Both the position numbers and the translations under genes were made by a program. Source: Bacteroidaceae bacterium (GTDB lineage: Bacteria > Bacteroidota > Bacteroidia > Bacteroidales > Bacteroidaceae). From it: 39,727 nt of DNA. Location of the stretch: NCBI GenBank assembly GCA_017560945.1, contig JAFZDY010000012.1, positions 1 to 39,727 on the forward strand, in the 5' to 3' direction. The notes beneath the pieces are model-generated. The model had not been told where the DNA came from. It was given only the letters and a program-made list of their open reading frames with translations, and did no database searches. Positions 9,806 through 18,154 of this stretch are shown one piece after another (position 1 is the stretch's first letter; every line of letters begins with the position of its first letter).

Positions 9806-10936
9806 ATGGATAGAGGAAACTTCAAAATTATCATTAGCGGAGGTGGTACAGGAGGTCACATCTTCCCTGCAGTATCAATAGCCAATGCTTTAAAAAAGAA
9901 ATATCCAGAAGTGGAAATTCTATTTGTTGGAGCAGAGGGACGCATGGAAATGCAACGTGTACCAGCAGCAGGCTATCGCATAATGGGATTACCCATTTGT
10001 GGATTGGATCGTAAGAATCCATTAAAGAATTTCTCTGTCATAATCAAATTTATCAAAAGTGGGTGGATTGCTCGAAAGATTATCAAAGATTTCCATCCTC
10101 ATACAGTTGTGGGTGTTGGAGGATACGCCAGTGGCCCCACACTGAAAATGGCTTCCATTATGGGAATTCCTACGCTGATTCAAGAACAAAATTCATATGC
10201 AGGCGTCACTAATAAAATGTTAGCGAAAGGTGCAAAACGAATCTGTGTGGCATATAAGGGAATGGAACGTTTCTTCCCTGAAGAAAAAATTATGCTCACA
10301 GGAAACCCCATACGACAAGAATTGGCAGAAACAACTATTACGCGCGAAGAAGGAATCAAAGCATTCGGTCTTGACCCCGATAAGCGCACAATACTTATTG
10401 TAGGTGGTAGTTTGGGAGCACGTACCATCAACGATAGTGTACTCAAACACTTAGATTTAGTGAAGCAATCAGGGATACAAATCATCTGGCAAACAGGTAA
10501 GTATTACTACAAAGACATTTTAGATCAACTGAATAGATATGAGAAATTACCCATGCTCTATGTCACTGACTTCATCTCTAAAATGGAAGAGGCATACGCT
10601 GCTGCTGACTTGGTTATTTCACGAGCTGGTGCAGGATCTATATCTGAATTTTGCGTATTGAGAAAGCCTGTCATTCTCGTTCCTTCACCGAATGTAGCCG
10701 AGGATCATCAAACACAAAATGCTCTCGCGTTAGTGAATAACAATGCAGCTATCTATGTGAAGGACGTCGATGCTCCAGATACACTACTCAAGCAAGCCAT
10801 CGAAACAGTGAATAATACAAATCTATTAAAGAATCTTAGTGACAATATTGCCACATTGGCTTACACCAATTCTGCAGAAGTAATAGCCGATGAAGTTTAC
10901 AAGTTGGCAAAGGAGTACCAAGAAAATAAGAAATAA
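9806..10936 (+). CDS. murG: Undecaprenyl-PP-MurNAc-pentapeptide GlcNAc transferase
   Basis: MurG adds GlcNAc from UDP-GlcNAc to lipid I, giving lipid II, at the inner membrane face. The 376-aa product has the N-terminal glycine-rich loop SGGGTGGHIFPA (residues 9-20), the VVGVGGYASGP acceptor-site motif, IQEQNSYAGVTNK, and the C-terminal donor-site signature ISRAGAGSISE followed by DHQTQNA. These are the diagnostic motifs of the GT28 family. It sits between ftsW and murC with short gaps (25 and 23 bases) and should be translated from the long dcw message. Confidence 0.96.
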   Translation: MDRGNFKIIISGGGTGGHIFPAVSIANALKKKYPEVEILFVGAEGRMEMQRVPAAGYRIMGLPICGLDRKNPLKNFSVIIKFIKSGWIARKIIKDFHPHTVVGVGGYASGPTLKMASIMGIPTLIQEQNSYAGVTNKMLAKGAKRICVAYKGMERFFPEEKIMLTGNPIRQELAETTITREEGIKAFGLDPDKRTILIVGGSLGARTINDSVLKHLDLVKQSGIQIIWQTGKYYYKDILDQLNRYEKLPMLYVTDFISKMEEAYAAADLVISRAGAGSISEFCVLRKPVILVPSPNVAEDHQTQNALALVNNNAAIYVKDVDAPDTLLKQAIETVNNTNLLKNLSDNIATLAYTNSAEVIADEVYKLAKEYQENKK

Positions 10937-10959
10937 AGAACAAGGAGATAAAACAAACG

Positions 10960-12345
10960 ATGAATATTAGTAACATTAAATCAGTATATTTCATAGGTGT
11001 TGGAGGTATTGGTATGAGTGCAATTGCCCGCTATTTCCTATCTCAAGGAAAGGTGGTAGCAGGATATGATCGTACCCCCAGCGAACTGACAAATCGCCTT
11101 GTTCAAGAAGGTGCGCAAATTCACTATGAAGAAGATGTGAATCAAATACCTTCATCTTGCAAGGATAAAGATGAGACACTTGTAATTTACACTCCCGCCA
11201 TCCCTTCAGAACATCAAGAATTGGTATGGTTTCAGAATCATGGTTTTGAGATACAAAAACGTGCTCAAGTATTGGGAACAATCACACGATCAGCCAAAGC
11301 CTTGTGTGTGGCAGGCACACATGGTAAAACTACAACTTCCACCATGTTGGCTCACGTGATGAACAGAGCAACGGACGGATGCAATGCCTTTCTCGGAGGT
11401 ATAGCCAAAAATTATGGAACAAACTATATCTTATCGGAAAATAGTCCATGGGTTGTTATAGAAGCGGATGAATTTGACAGATCGTTCCATCATTTATCAC
11501 CTTATATAACAGCTATTACCTCCACCGATCCTGACCATCTTGACATTTATGGTACGAAAGACGCCTATTTAGAAAGTTTCAGTCATTATACCTCACTCAT
11601 TCAACCAGGTGGTTCTTTGGTTATACACGAAGGATTAGAGATGAAGCCATGCCTGCAGGACGGAGTGAATCTCTATACCTATGGTAGAAATACGGGTGAT
11701 TTTCATGCTGAAAATATACGAATAGGAAATGGCGAAATTCATTTTGACTTTATTTCACCTTTGGAAAACATTAAGGATATAGAGTTAGGAGTTCCTCTCA
11801 GCATCAATATCGACAATAGTATTGCGGCTATGGCCATTGCACAATTGTCTGGAGTTCAAGCAGAAATTATAAAGCAAGGTATATCATCATTCAGTGGAGT
11901 CGATCGTCGTTTTGATTTCCATTTGAAGGGTGCTGACCGAGCATTTATTTGTGATTATGCACACCATCCCGCAGAAATCAAGCAAAGTGCTCTTTCCATA
12001 CGCGAATTATATAGCGAAAAGCGCGTTACAGCCATTTTCCAACCGCACTTGTATACTCGTACACGCGACTTTTACAAGGAGTTTGCCGATAGTCTGTCTC
12101 TTTTCGATGAAGTCATCCTTACAGACATCTATCCTGCTCGCGAATTACCCATTCCTGGTGTAACGAGCCAACTGATAGCGGACAATTTAAAGTCTGGTGT
12201 ACCTTACACTTTGTGCAACAAGGATGAAGTAACCAATATCCTGCATCAGCGAAACGATATAGAAATATTAGTATTGTTGGGTGCTGGAGATTTGGAAAGT
12301 AAAGCAAAAGAGATTAAAGAGATAATGAATAAATCTGAAATCTGA
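10960..12345 (+). CDS. murC: UDP-N-acetylmuramate:L-alanine ligase
   Basis: MurC starts the stem peptide by joining L-alanine to UDP-MurNAc with ATP. The 461-aa product begins with the nucleotide-binding loop VYFIGVGGIGMSA and has the P-loop G119-THGKTT and EADEFDRSFHHL in the central domain. The C-terminal domain has FDFHLKG, DYAHHPAEIK and the IFQPHLYTRT motif, which is typical of MurC. It ends 14 bases before ftsQ. In this cluster murC is followed directly by ftsQ, with no murB or ddl between them. Confidence 0.96.
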   Translation: MNISNIKSVYFIGVGGIGMSAIARYFLSQGKVVAGYDRTPSELTNRLVQEGAQIHYEEDVNQIPSSCKDKDETLVIYTPAIPSEHQELVWFQNHGFEIQKRAQVLGTITRSAKALCVAGTHGKTTTSTMLAHVMNRATDGCNAFLGGIAKNYGTNYILSENSPWVVIEADEFDRSFHHLSPYITAITSTDPDHLDIYGTKDAYLESFSHYTSLIQPGGSLVIHEGLEMKPCLQDGVNLYTYGRNTGDFHAENIRIGNGEIHFDFISPLENIKDIELGVPLSINIDNSIAAMAIAQLSGVQAEIIKQGISSFSGVDRRFDFHLKGADRAFICDYAHHPAEIKQSALSIRELYSEKRVTAIFQPHLYTRTRDFYKEFADSLSLFDEVILTDIYPARELPIPGVTSQLIADNLKSGVPYTLCNKDEVTNILHQRNDIEILVLLGAGDLESKAKEIKEIMNKSEI

Positions 12346-12359
12346 TTCAACTATAAACA

Positions 12360-13088
12360 ATGAAACGAGTCTTGTTATTACTCATAATGTTAGTCGTGTC
12401 GGCCTATTTGGTTCTCGCATTCACATTGTTAAACAATGCTCCTTCTGGACGATTGGTCGAGCAAGTGAAGGTTGTCGTCGAAGATAGTGCACGCATCTGC
12501 TTTATTACCCCAGCAGAGGCTACGGCTTTGCTTAAGCGTAATCGTCTCTATCCCACAGGAGAAATTCTTGATAGTATCAAGTGCAAAGATATCGAAGAGA
12601 CACTAAAAAAGAATGCATTTATTGAGGATGCAGAATGCTATAAAAGTTCAGCAGGCAATATATGTATCAACATTAAGCAACGAGTACCCATATTACGAGT
12701 TATGACTGTAAGTGGGAATGACTATTACATCGACGATAAAGGCTACTCAATGCCAGGAAATGGACATGCCGCACATTTGCCAATCGCCACCGGTTACATT
12801 GACAAAAATATGGCAGAAGGTCCCCTCTTCAAGTTGGCCCAATTACTCAGTAATGACGACTTTTGGAGGCGACAGATAGAGCAAATAAATGTTACCAATG
12901 AGGGAGAACTTGAGTTAGTACCTCGGGTGGGCGATCATATATTATTTTTAGGTAAGCCTATCCATATAGAAGAAAAACTTAAGCATATACGCACCTTTTA
13001 TACTAAAGGTCTGAGTCGTGTAGGTTGGAATAAATACTCTCGCATTAGTGTAGAATTTAACAATCAGGTCATTTGCACGAGAAAATAA
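12360..13088 (+). CDS. ftsQ: Cell division protein FtsQ
   Basis: FtsQ is a bitopic scaffold of the divisome that recruits FtsL/FtsB-type partners. The 242-aa product has an N-terminal membrane anchor (residues 4-24, VLLLLIMLVVSAYLVLAFTLL) with almost no cytoplasmic part. An extracytoplasmic region follows with a POTRA-like segment (ITPAEATALLKRNRLYPTGE near 40-60, then AFIEDAECYKSSAG). The later beta domain has YYIDDKGYSMP, which is a recognisable FtsQ feature. Overall conservation is low, so position between murC and ftsA supports the call. Confidence 0.88.
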   Translation: MKRVLLLLIMLVVSAYLVLAFTLLNNAPSGRLVEQVKVVVEDSARICFITPAEATALLKRNRLYPTGEILDSIKCKDIEETLKKNAFIEDAECYKSSAGNICINIKQRVPILRVMTVSGNDYYIDDKGYSMPGNGHAAHLPIATGYIDKNMAEGPLFKLAQLLSNDDFWRRQIEQINVTNEGELELVPRVGDHILFLGKPIHIEEKLKHIRTFYTKGLSRVGWNKYSRISVEFNNQVICTRK

Positions 13089-13154
13089 TTTGAATACGTA
13101 TAGGCGACTATACGATTGTAAATAGTAGAAATAAATATCATAAGAATATAGCAT

Positions 13155-14612
13155 ATGGGACAGACAACTGATTTCATGGTAGCCATCGAGTTGGGCTCTA
13201 CAAAAATCACAGGTGTTGCAGGCCAAAAGGATACCGACGGTAAACTCACTATTTTGGCATACGCCAGCGAAGATGCTTCTGCCTGCATCCGCAAGGGAGT
13301 CGTCTTTAATATCGACAAAACTGCTGGAGCCATCACCTCCATCATCAATAAGTTAGAAGCCACATTAGAGGCTTCGATTGCTAAGGTTTATGTCGGCTTT
13401 AGCGGACAATCCGTACGTACAATCAAGAATACCGTCATTCGTCAGTTTGAAGAGGAAACTCGCATCACCACTAACATTGTAGATGAATTACTCTCCACCA
13501 GTCGTAGTACACGCACCGATGGATATGAGATATTGGAAGTCGTTCCTCAAGAATATAAGGTCGGAACAGGCTTGCAAATAGATCCTGTTGGAGTCATCAC
13601 CACCCACATCGAAGGACGTTTCCTTCATATCGTGGCTCGTCAAGGTGTACGACGCAAGATTGAGGAAAGTTTTCAATTGGCAGCAACCCGCATCGCAGGT
13701 TACTTCATATCACCATTGGAAATGGCCAAAGTCACAGCCACTGATACTGACTTGCGCTCAGGTTGTGCTCTTATCGATTTTGGAGCAGAGACAACTACTG
13801 TACAAGTTTACAAGGATTATTTACTGCGTCACCTCGTCGTATTGCCACTTGGTAGTAACAATATTACAAAGGACATATGCAGCAAGGGCATTGAAGACGC
13901 CGATGCAGAAGACCTGAAAATCAAGTATGCATCTGCATATTCCGAACCTTTTGATGCCGAAAGCAAACCTGTAATTTACACTTATGGGACAGACGATTCT
14001 ACCATTACGGATCGTGTGCTAAACGAAATCACCGAAGCACGTACAGAAGAAATTATAGCGAACGTATGGAATCAGATTTGTCTTTCTGGATACGATGACA
14101 AACTTTTATCAGGCATCATCATTACTGGTGGTGGTTCACATTTGGGACAACTCCAAACTGCTATTCAAAAGAAGACACATATCGAGAAATTCCGCCACGC
14201 CACTTACATTATTCCTCAAGTAGAGAGTGTGACCCATGAACTATTGAGCAAGAACAGCCGTCAAAACACATTGTTGGGCTTACTCTATGGCGCTCGTGAG
14301 AATTGTTGCGAACAAGCACCTCCGCGTGACCTGTTCGACCCTGATCGTATTGCTCAACAGGAGGAAATCGAACGCCAAAAGTTAGAAGCTGCTCGCATAG
14401 CACAAGAGGAAGAAGCAGCTCGTGCAGCCGAAGCACAACGCATTGCGCAAGAGAAGGCTGAGCAAGAGGCTGCCATCCGCCGTGAAGAGGAAGAACGACA
14501 AGAAGCCGAACGTCGTGCAAAAGCAGAGGAAGAACGTCGTCGCAAACGTGAAAACTCATTGTTTGGCCGCTTGCAGAAATGGACAGAAGACCTTTTGAAC
14601 GGCGACGAATAA
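13155..14612 (+). CDS. ftsA: Cell division protein FtsA with long charged tail
   Basis: FtsA is the actin-like ATPase that ties FtsZ filaments to the membrane. The core is the usual FtsA fold, with phosphate-1 loop MVAIELGSTKITGVAG, GCALIDFGAETTTVQVY and the adenosine motif GIIITGGGSHL. From about residue 400 the protein continues into a strand of roughly 70 residues that is almost all Glu, Arg, Ala, Gln and Lys, and is predicted to be a long helix or coiled coil. It ends in an amphipathic helix (NSLFGRLQKWTEDLLNG), which matches the known FtsA membrane-targeting element. The tail is thus a spacer between core and membrane anchor. The gap to ftsZ is 115 bases, the longest within the cluster. 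Confidence 0.95.
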   Translation: MGQTTDFMVAIELGSTKITGVAGQKDTDGKLTILAYASEDASACIRKGVVFNIDKTAGAITSIINKLEATLEASIAKVYVGFSGQSVRTIKNTVIRQFEEETRITTNIVDELLSTSRSTRTDGYEILEVVPQEYKVGTGLQIDPVGVITTHIEGRFLHIVARQGVRRKIEESFQLAATRIAGYFISPLEMAKVTATDTDLRSGCALIDFGAETTTVQVYKDYLLRHLVVLPLGSNNITKDICSKGIEDADAEDLKIKYASAYSEPFDAESKPVIYTYGTDDSTITDRVLNEITEARTEEIIANVWNQICLSGYDDKLLSGIIITGGGSHLGQLQTAIQKKTHIEKFRHATYIIPQVESVTHELLSKNSRQNTLLGLLYGARENCCEQAPPRDLFDPDRIAQQEEIERQKLEAARIAQEEEAARAAEAQRIAQEKAEQEAAIRREEEERQEAERRAKAEEERRRKRENSLFGRLQKWTEDLLNGDE

Positions 14613-14727
14613 GTATTTCTTTATTGATTTCGGATTCACTCTAAAAGGGATCAACGAAACTATAAGGACAAATGACAATAGCGTCAGTGTTTTAATACAA
14701 AAAACTAATCTCAACGAATCAACGCAT

Positions 14728-16071
14728 ATGAACAACAACGAAATAAATAACATACTCCCCATCGATTTGCCGACAGGAGATTCACACATAATCAAAGTTA
14801 TTGGTGTAGGTGGAGGTGGTAGTAACGCTGTCAAAAACATGTATCGCGAAGGTATTCGCGATGTGACCTTTGTTCTTTGTAATACCGATCGTCAGGCATT
14901 GGCCTCATCCGATATACCCATCAAGATTCAACTTGGCCGTCAAACCACTAAGGGTCTTGGTGCTGGTAACGACCCCGAGGTTGCTCGTCTGGCAGCAGAA
15001 GAGAGCATCGATGAGATTCGTGCCCTCTTTGAGGACGATACCCAAATGGTTTTCATCACTGCAGGCATGGGAGGAGGAACAGGCACAGGTGCCGCCCCCG
15101 TTGTAGCCCGCATAGCCAAGGAGATGAATATTCTCACTGTAGGTATCGTCACCATTCCTTTCAAGTTCGAACGTCAGCGCAAGATTGTGCAAGCCCTTAA
15201 GGGAGTGGAAGCGATTGCGCGCCACGTGGATGCCCTCCTTGTCATCAACAACGAACGTCTGTTGGAGACCTATCCCAGCTTACCCATTAAGGAAGGATTC
15301 CGCGTAGTGGACGAAACACTTACCACTGCCACCAAGAGTATTGCCGAAATTATTACAGTGGAGGGTACTATGAATCTCGATTTCCGCGATGTCAGCAAGA
15401 TTCTCAGAGACGGTGGAGTTGCCATTATGAGTAATGGTATTGGTTCAGGTGAAAAGCGCCTTGATGCAGCCATTCGCGACGCGCTGAATTCTCCTTTGCT
15501 CAACGACAATGACATCTATAATTCTCGCAAGATTCTCTTCAACATATATCAGTCGTCCAAGAAGCCGCTTATTGTGGAGGAGTTGGAAGAGTTGAATCGC
15601 TTTATGGAGCAATTCGAAAGCAGCGACATCGAAGTCATTTGGGGAGTTGCCGATTCTGAGGAGTTAGACGAAGAGGTAAAAATCACCATCCTTGCATCAG
15701 GTTTCGGCATGGGCAACATCCCTGGTATGGAGCAAGCTATGCGTGAGCGTATAAATAAAGAAAATGCCATCAACGAACGCGAACGCCAACAGCGCGAGGA
15801 GGAAGACCGCGAGATGGTGGAGAAGTTCTACGGACGCTCCAAACTCGCTTCAAAGCGCGTAGTACGTAGTTTCATTCTTCAGGACTCCGATCTTGACAAC
15901 GATGCACTCATCTCATCCATTGAGTCAAGTCCTACCTACCGCCGAACCTCTGCCGAGTTATCCGAATTGGAGACCTCAGCTCGCACAACAGCAGATGGCT
16001 CCAATGCGACCAACTCAGCCACCAATCCTGACGCTTCTACAGATGGCACTGCAGGATTCATCACTTTCTAA
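14728..16071 (+). CDS. ftsZ: Cell division protein FtsZ
   Basis: FtsZ is the tubulin-like GTPase that forms the division ring. The 447-aa product has IKVIGVGGGGSNAV at the N-terminus, the tubulin signature GMGGGTGTG at 113-121, and the NLDFRDV and DDTQMVF segments. The globular part ends near residue 330 and is followed by an acidic, Arg/Glu-rich linker. The segment with DNDALISSIESSPTYRR (about 390-406) resembles the conserved C-terminal peptide that binds FtsA in Bacteroidetes. Unusually, it is not at the end: 41 more residues rich in Ser, Thr, Ala and Asn follow. It is the last gene of the dcw cluster and converges with tatC. Confidence 0.97.
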   Translation: MNNNEINNILPIDLPTGDSHIIKVIGVGGGGSNAVKNMYREGIRDVTFVLCNTDRQALASSDIPIKIQLGRQTTKGLGAGNDPEVARLAAEESIDEIRALFEDDTQMVFITAGMGGGTGTGAAPVVARIAKEMNILTVGIVTIPFKFERQRKIVQALKGVEAIARHVDALLVINNERLLETYPSLPIKEGFRVVDETLTTATKSIAEIITVEGTMNLDFRDVSKILRDGGVAIMSNGIGSGEKRLDAAIRDALNSPLLNDNDIYNSRKILFNIYQSSKKPLIVEELEELNRFMEQFESSDIEVIWGVADSEELDEEVKITILASGFGMGNIPGMEQAMRERINKENAINERERQQREEEDREMVEKFYGRSKLASKRVVRSFILQDSDLDNDALISSIESSPTYRRTSAELSELETSARTTADGSNATNSATNPDASTDGTAGFITF

Positions 16072-16149
16072 GAGAGAAAGAGAAAGGAAATAAAAATGGG
16101 TTGAATGTCTCACTCTGTCCAAAGGGAGAGAAGAAGATTCGATGCACAT

Positions 16150-16920
16150 TTATCTCTTTACAATCAGTATACTGATTTCGTAAAGTAGCCACATGGGAAG
16201 TGCTACAAGCGATAGTGTGAACACGTCAGAAGTAGGTGTGATAATGGCTGCTGCCACAAGCAACGCAACGATTACATGCCTACGATAGCGACTCATCATC
16301 GACGCGCTGATAAGTCCCATACGGCCAAGCACCCAACATACAACAGGTATTTCGAACACGATTCCTATGGATACACTTACCGTCATTAGTGTATCCATGT
16401 AGGAGTCTATGGTCACGGTGTTGGCCACCATTTCACTCACCTGGTATGTCCCCAGAAAACGGAATATCAGGGGGAATATAAGGAAGTAACTCAGCACCAC
16501 CCCTATCATAAACATGAAGTATCCACTTACTACCAAGTACACCGCATACCTGCGTTCATGAGTGTAGAGGGCAGGGGAAACAAAATGAAATAGCAAGTAA
16601 ATGATGTAGGGCAATGTGAGTAGTACACCTGCACACAGCGAAGCCTTCACATGAAGGAGGAACTGCTGTGCAAGTCCTGTATTGATTAGTTGTACACCCA
16701 TTGCCTCCATACCCAGTATGTCACCTTCAAAGAGTGATTCACCGATGAGTGTCAGCAAGCGATAGGTCACAAAGTCGCCCCCTTGTGGAGCAAGGATGAC
16801 ATGAAACAGTTCCTCCTTGAAGAAAAAAGCCACGATGGCACACACCACCACAGCGACAACAATCTTTATCAAACTGCCACGCAATTCATCAAGATGATCC
16901 CAAAATGTCATATCATTCAT
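16150..16920 (-). CDS. tatC: Sec-independent protein translocase TatC
   Basis: TatC is the multi-spanning receptor for twin-arginine signal peptides. The product, about 256 aa, starts with TFWDHLDELRGSLIK, which contains the conserved cytoplasmic HLxELR motif. Six hydrophobic segments follow, with LPYIIYLLFHFVSPALY and FEIPVVCWVLGRMGLIS, both typical of TatC. I chose the ATG at 16920. A GTG directly upstream at 16923 is also possible. The gene lies downstream of tatA in the same direction, with a terminator-like hairpin in between whose T-run touches the start codon. It converges with ftsZ. No tatB is seen, as expected for a two-component TatAC system. Confidence 0.95.
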   Translation of the reverse strand: MNDMTFWDHLDELRGSLIKIVVAVVVCAIVAFFFKEELFHVILAPQGGDFVTYRLLTLIGESLFEGDILGMEAMGVQLINTGLAQQFLLHVKASLCAGVLLTLPYIIYLLFHFVSPALYTHERRYAVYLVVSGYFMFMIGVVLSYFLIFPLIFRFLGTYQVSEMVANTVTIDSYMDTLMTVSVSIGIVFEIPVVCWVLGRMGLISASMMSRYRRHVIVALLVAAAIITPTSDVFTLSLVALPMWLLYEISILIVKR

Positions 16921-16923
16921 CAC

Positions 16924-16991
16924 AAAAAAGGGGAACTACAAACACGCGAGGGACTCCTTTTTTCTTCTTGAGCACTCGCCATTTGTAGTTC
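16924..16991 (-). terminator. Terminator-like hairpin between tatA and tatC
   Basis: On the - strand the arms at 16991-16982 (gaactacaaa) and 16942-16933 (tttgtagttc) pair perfectly over 10 bp. A further 5 bp (gcgag with ctcgc) pair inside a small internal loop. The second arm is followed by CCC and then six T (16929-16924), directly before the tatC start. This is the shape of an intrinsic terminator placed between two genes of one operon, so I read it as partial termination that lowers tatC expression relative to tatA. Confidence 0.6.
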
Positions 16992-17018
16992 ACCATATCA
17001 CAAGGTTTATTCTTTTAT

Positions 17019-17180
17019 TTACTCTTTCTTTTCTTCAGGTTCAGAGCCATTCATTCCGTCCTTGAAACTACGCACTCCCTTGCCAAGTCCCTTCATCAAT
17101 TCGGGGATTTTCTTTCCTCCAAAGAACAGGAGTACAACCAGTGCGATGACTATGATTTCTTGAAAACCTATACCAAACAT
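17019..17180 (-). CDS. tatA: Sec-independent protein translocase TatA/E
   Basis: This is a 53-aa protein starting [21 protein letters not shown] short membrane helix (residues 7-20) is followed by the hinge and amphipathic helix with the family pattern [20 protein letters not shown], and then a charged tail (GSEPEEKKE). TatA oligomers form the pore or membrane-weakening element of the Tat translocase. It is at the short end of the family (usually about 60-90 aa), but all landmarks are present. It lies 45 bases downstream of the S-component gene and about 98 bases upstream of tatC. Confidence 0.93.
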   Translation of the reverse strand: MFGIGFQEIIVIALVVLLFFGGKKIPELMKGLGKGVRSFKDGMNGSEPEEKKE

Positions 17181-17225
17181 ATCTTTTCAGTTTTTTATTA
17201 TCAGTGTCTATTTTTTAGGAATCTA

Positions 17226-17732
17226 TTAGTTCTTTATCCTGTTCAGCAGCAAATATCCACCCACCACTTGGAAGGCCATGCCAGGAAGCCCTATGCGGAA
17301 GTCCTGAAGTGCGGCATACAAGCTGCTTGTCAACATCCACTCGCCCAATGTGCCTATAACCTGATACGCCAATACCACACCCACCAGCGACAGCAGGGTT
17401 ACTCGCTGACAACGTTGCGCCATCCATCCAGCAACAATGGCCAGTATCGATGATTTCATCAATATGGCGGGCAACATAGCTTGTGCAGGCATGCCAAACA
17501 ACGCTGAGTTCACTATGGGCGAAGCCAATGCAGTCAATAGTCCTACCTTCCATCCGTACTTATACGCACCAACGAGGGTAAAGAAGTAGATGGGCAACCA
17601 TGTGAGTCCACCCTGCGGCACCAGGTGGCAAAGTTGTGGCAAGGCAATGTTACCAACCACAAAGAGGAGAGCCATCCAATACGTTTTCGCTTCGCTATAC
17701 GACAGAGTATAAAGTTTTACTGTTTTTTCCAT
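17226..17732 (-). CDS. ECF-type transporter S component (substrate unknown)
   Basis: This 168-aa, very hydrophobic protein has about five or six membrane segments (YWMALLFVVGNIALPQL near the N-terminus, LPIYFFTLVGAYKYGW, VGLLTALASPIVNSAL, ILAIVAGWMA, LLSLVGVVLAYQVIGTLGEW). Size, topology and the small-residue-rich helices fit the S (substrate-capture) subunits of energy-coupling factor transporters. The substrate cannot be told from sequence, and no EcfA or EcfT gene is in the window, so it would have to use a shared module. Its ATG overlaps the stop of the DUF1893 gene by one base (TAATG), which implies translational coupling. Confidence 0.6.
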   Translation of the reverse strand: MEKTVKLYTLSYSEAKTYWMALLFVVGNIALPQLCHLVPQGGLTWLPIYFFTLVGAYKYGWKVGLLTALASPIVNSALFGMPAQAMLPAILMKSSILAIVAGWMAQRCQRVTLLSLVGVVLAYQVIGTLGEWMLTSSLYAALQDFRIGLPGMAFQVVGGYLLLNRIKN

Positions 17733-18151
17733 TACGCTTTTCTATTTATAAATTTACCTATTTCGTTATACATATCCTCTATGGAGTGAAGTTGAGTGCA
17801 CAGGGTCTCTACGGGGCATATACCATCACCTTTTCTATTTATTATGTTGTCGGTCACTATGTGGTAGGTTGTCGGCACTCCGTGCTCCTGCAACAGGGCA
17901 AGGGCAGGCTTACTTATTACCTCGGCATACACCTCTCTGACTCCCCCATACACCATCAAGGCTGCGGCACCTTTTCCCACCACCTTGTCGGCTATTTGTA
18001 CCTCGTGCAGCAGTCTCTCTTCGCTTTGACACAGTGCCCACAGGTCTGCCACGCCACGCTGGTGAAACGTTCGTATCTCACCCTGTTTGCCTATCACGCA
18101 GGAGTATCCGCCTTGGTGCAAGAGGTCAATCAACTCATCCATGTCAGCCAC
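17732..18151 (-). CDS. DUF1893 family protein
   Basis: This 139-aa soluble protein matches the DUF1893 pattern as I remember it: a short N-terminal helix (MDELIDLLHQGGYSCVIGK), the central VVGKGAAALMVYGGVREVYAEV and the later GICPVETLC segment with a CP-x-E motif. From memory, solved members have a cytidine-deaminase-like fold, and the CPVE motif would fit a metal site, but no reaction is established. It starts 3 bases after the aldo/keto reductase stop and overlaps the S-component gene by one base, so the three genes are probably translated as a unit. Confidence 0.7.
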   Translation of the reverse strand: MADMDELIDLLHQGGYSCVIGKQGEIRTFHQRGVADLWALCQSEERLLHEVQIADKVVGKGAAALMVYGGVREVYAEVISKPALALLQEHGVPTTYHIVTDNIINRKGDGICPVETLCTQLHSIEDMYNEIGKFINRKA

Positions 18152-18154
18152 CCT

